Assembly (NCBI GenBank): GCA_023301205.1
Contig: JALZVC010000065.1
Span: forward strand, 1 to 14,809
Source: Flavobacteriaceae bacterium
Lineage (GTDB): Bacteria > Bacteroidota > Bacteroidia > Flavobacteriales > Flavobacteriaceae
Direction: 5' to 3'
DNA: 14,809 nucleotides
Under the pieces are notes generated by a model. It made no database searches and was not told where the DNA came from. It worked only from the letters and a program-made list of their open reading frames with translations. A program made the position numbers and the translations under genes. The first letter of the stretch is position 1. The number at the start of each line of letters is the position of its first letter. Shown here in pieces: positions 13,883-14,809 of this stretch.

Positions 13883-14809
13883 ATGAAAACGACATCCATA
13901 GTTACAATGTGTTTATTAGTAGTATCTAGTGCGCTATTTGCTCAACAAAGAACAAACCCGAAAAATCAAGATGAAGAGTTAGGTAATGTAGCCTGGCTTC
14001 GCGATTATGATACTGCCCTATCACTTTCACAAAAGGAAGGGAAACCAGTTTTGATACTATTTCAAGAAGTACCTGGTTGTGCTACGTGCCGTAATTACGG
14101 CCATAACGTACTTAGTAATCCGCTATTAGCAGAAGCGATTGAAAACGAATTTATTCCTTTAGCTATCTTTAATAATAAAGGAGGAAAAGACGCGAAAATC
14201 CTTAAAAAATACAACGAACCTAGTTGGAATAATCCAGTTGTACGTATTGTTGATGCAAGTGGCGATAACCTTGTACGTCGTGTAGCGAGTGATTACTCTG
14301 CTAAGGGATTGTATAATGCGATGCTTGTTTCTTTAAAAGAAAACGGTAATAATATTCCAGAATATGTGAATCTTCTAGGTAAAGAGCTTACTGCTACCAA
14401 CATTAAAGAAAAGACCTATAAAATGTATTGTTTTTGGACAGGAGAGAAACAATTAGGATCTCAAGAAGGTGTAATCACTACACAGGCTGGATTTCAGAGC
14501 GGTGAAGTGGTAAAGGTTACTTATGATGCCAATACCACTAATGGCGAAGCATTAGACGCTTTTGCTAAGAAAAATAAAATGGTTCCTGTTGCTAATGGAA
14601 AATTTAGATGGTCAGAGAAAGATGAGGATTATTACTTACAACACTCAGAATATAAGTATTTACCACTAAGCCCTTTACAGCGCACAAAAATTAATGCTGC
14701 TTTAGGAAGTAGACAAAATCCTGAAAAATACTTAAGCCCTAAACAAGCAGCATGGATTCGTAATCTATCAAGCATCGGGAAAGAAACGAGATTTAATAAA
14801 GACTTTGGT
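13883..14809 (+). CDS. Secreted thioredoxin-like protein with VPGCATC motif and MsrA-like C-terminal region, cut by right edge
   Basis: The frame runs open for 309 codons from the ATG at 13883 to the last base, with no stop reached. Residues 1-20 are a Sec signal peptide (MKTTSIVTMCLLVVSSALFA, cut before QQ), so the product should be periplasmic. Residues about 35-155 form a thioredoxin-like domain: KPVLILFQEVPGCATCRNYG puts a CxxC pair at Cys66 and Cys69, followed by NNPVVRIVDASG as the cis-Pro-like segment. The VPGC wording recalls the VPGUxxT family of thioredoxin-like (seleno)proteins, in which selenocysteine takes the place of Cys66. Residues about 178-275 resemble a shortened MsrA: YCFWTGE (Cys183) corresponds to GCFWG, GVITTQAGF to GVxxTxxGY, and EVVKVTYDA to the EVVxVxYDP strand. 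EDYYLQH may match EDYHQQY. The segment that normally holds the substrate-binding TYEEV and TGHAE motifs is missing. It sits 118 bp after the acyl-CoA synthetase and behind a terminator. No good TAnnTTTG was found upstream. The reductase function is inferred. Confidence 0.85.
   Translation, partial: MKTTSIVTMCLLVVSSALFAQQRTNPKNQDEELGNVAWLRDYDTALSLSQKEGKPVLILFQEVPGCATCRNYGHNVLSNPLLAEAIENEFIPLAIFNNKGGKDAKILKKYNEPSWNNPVVRIVDASGDNLVRRVASDYSAKGLYNAMLVSLKENGNNIPEYVNLLGKELTATNIKEKTYKMYCFWTGEKQLGSQEGVITTQAGFQSGEVVKVTYDANTTNGEALDAFAKKNKMVPVANGKFRWSEKDEDYYLQHSEYKYLPLSPLQRTKINAALGSRQNPEKYLSPKQAAWIRNLSSIGKETRFNKDFG

Noticed and set aside
13883..14809. Selenoprotein with an in-frame UGA
   Set aside because: The key position (Cys66) is encoded by TGT and the frame contains no TGA, so this member is a cysteine form.

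Overview
The window looks like chromosomal DNA of a marine-type Flavobacteriaceae (Bacteroidota). It is AT-rich. Genes lack Shine-Dalgarno sequences. Several genes are preceded by the Bacteroidota -7 element TAnnTTTG. Two products end in the type IX secretion (T9SS) C-terminal sorting domain. The genus cannot be fixed from the sequence. No mobile element, CRISPR array, tRNA or rRNA was seen, and most genes are core housekeeping genes.

Layout, left to right: (1) 1-1478, minus strand: the first 492 codons of topoisomerase IV subunit B (parE), running off the left edge. (2) A divergent spacer carrying a perfect 17-bp inverted repeat. (3) 1755-2588: an exported cyclophilin-type prolyl isomerase with a T9SS sorting tail, closed by a terminator with an exceptionally long perfect stem. 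(4) 2831-4078: diaminopimelate decarboxylase (lysA), convergent with (5) 4151-5245, minus strand: the YchF/OLA1 P-loop NTPase. They share one symmetric terminator. (6) A 466-bp divergent spacer with dense small-scale structure: tandem 13-mers next to the ychF -7 element, a long interrupted dyad, a consensus DnaA box, and a perfect 15-bp palindrome just upstream of the purL promoter. (7) 5712-9368: PurL (FGAM synthase). (8) 9463-11868: a T9SS-exported M14 zinc carboxypeptidase, 94 bp after purL. (9) 11986-13764: a long-chain acyl-CoA synthetase. (10) 13883 to the right edge: a secreted thioredoxin-like protein with a VPGCATC motif, whose C-terminal half looks like a shortened methionine sulfoxide reductase A (MsrA).

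Functionally this is a patchwork of single-gene units rather than one pathway: DNA decatenation, lysine/peptidoglycan precursor synthesis, ribosome-associated NTPase, purine synthesis, fatty acid activation, and three exported proteins for folding, peptide degradation and probable redox repair. I found no complete undescribed multi-gene system. The best leads are the thioredoxin/MsrA-like fusion at the right edge and the regulatory architecture of the ychF-purL spacer.
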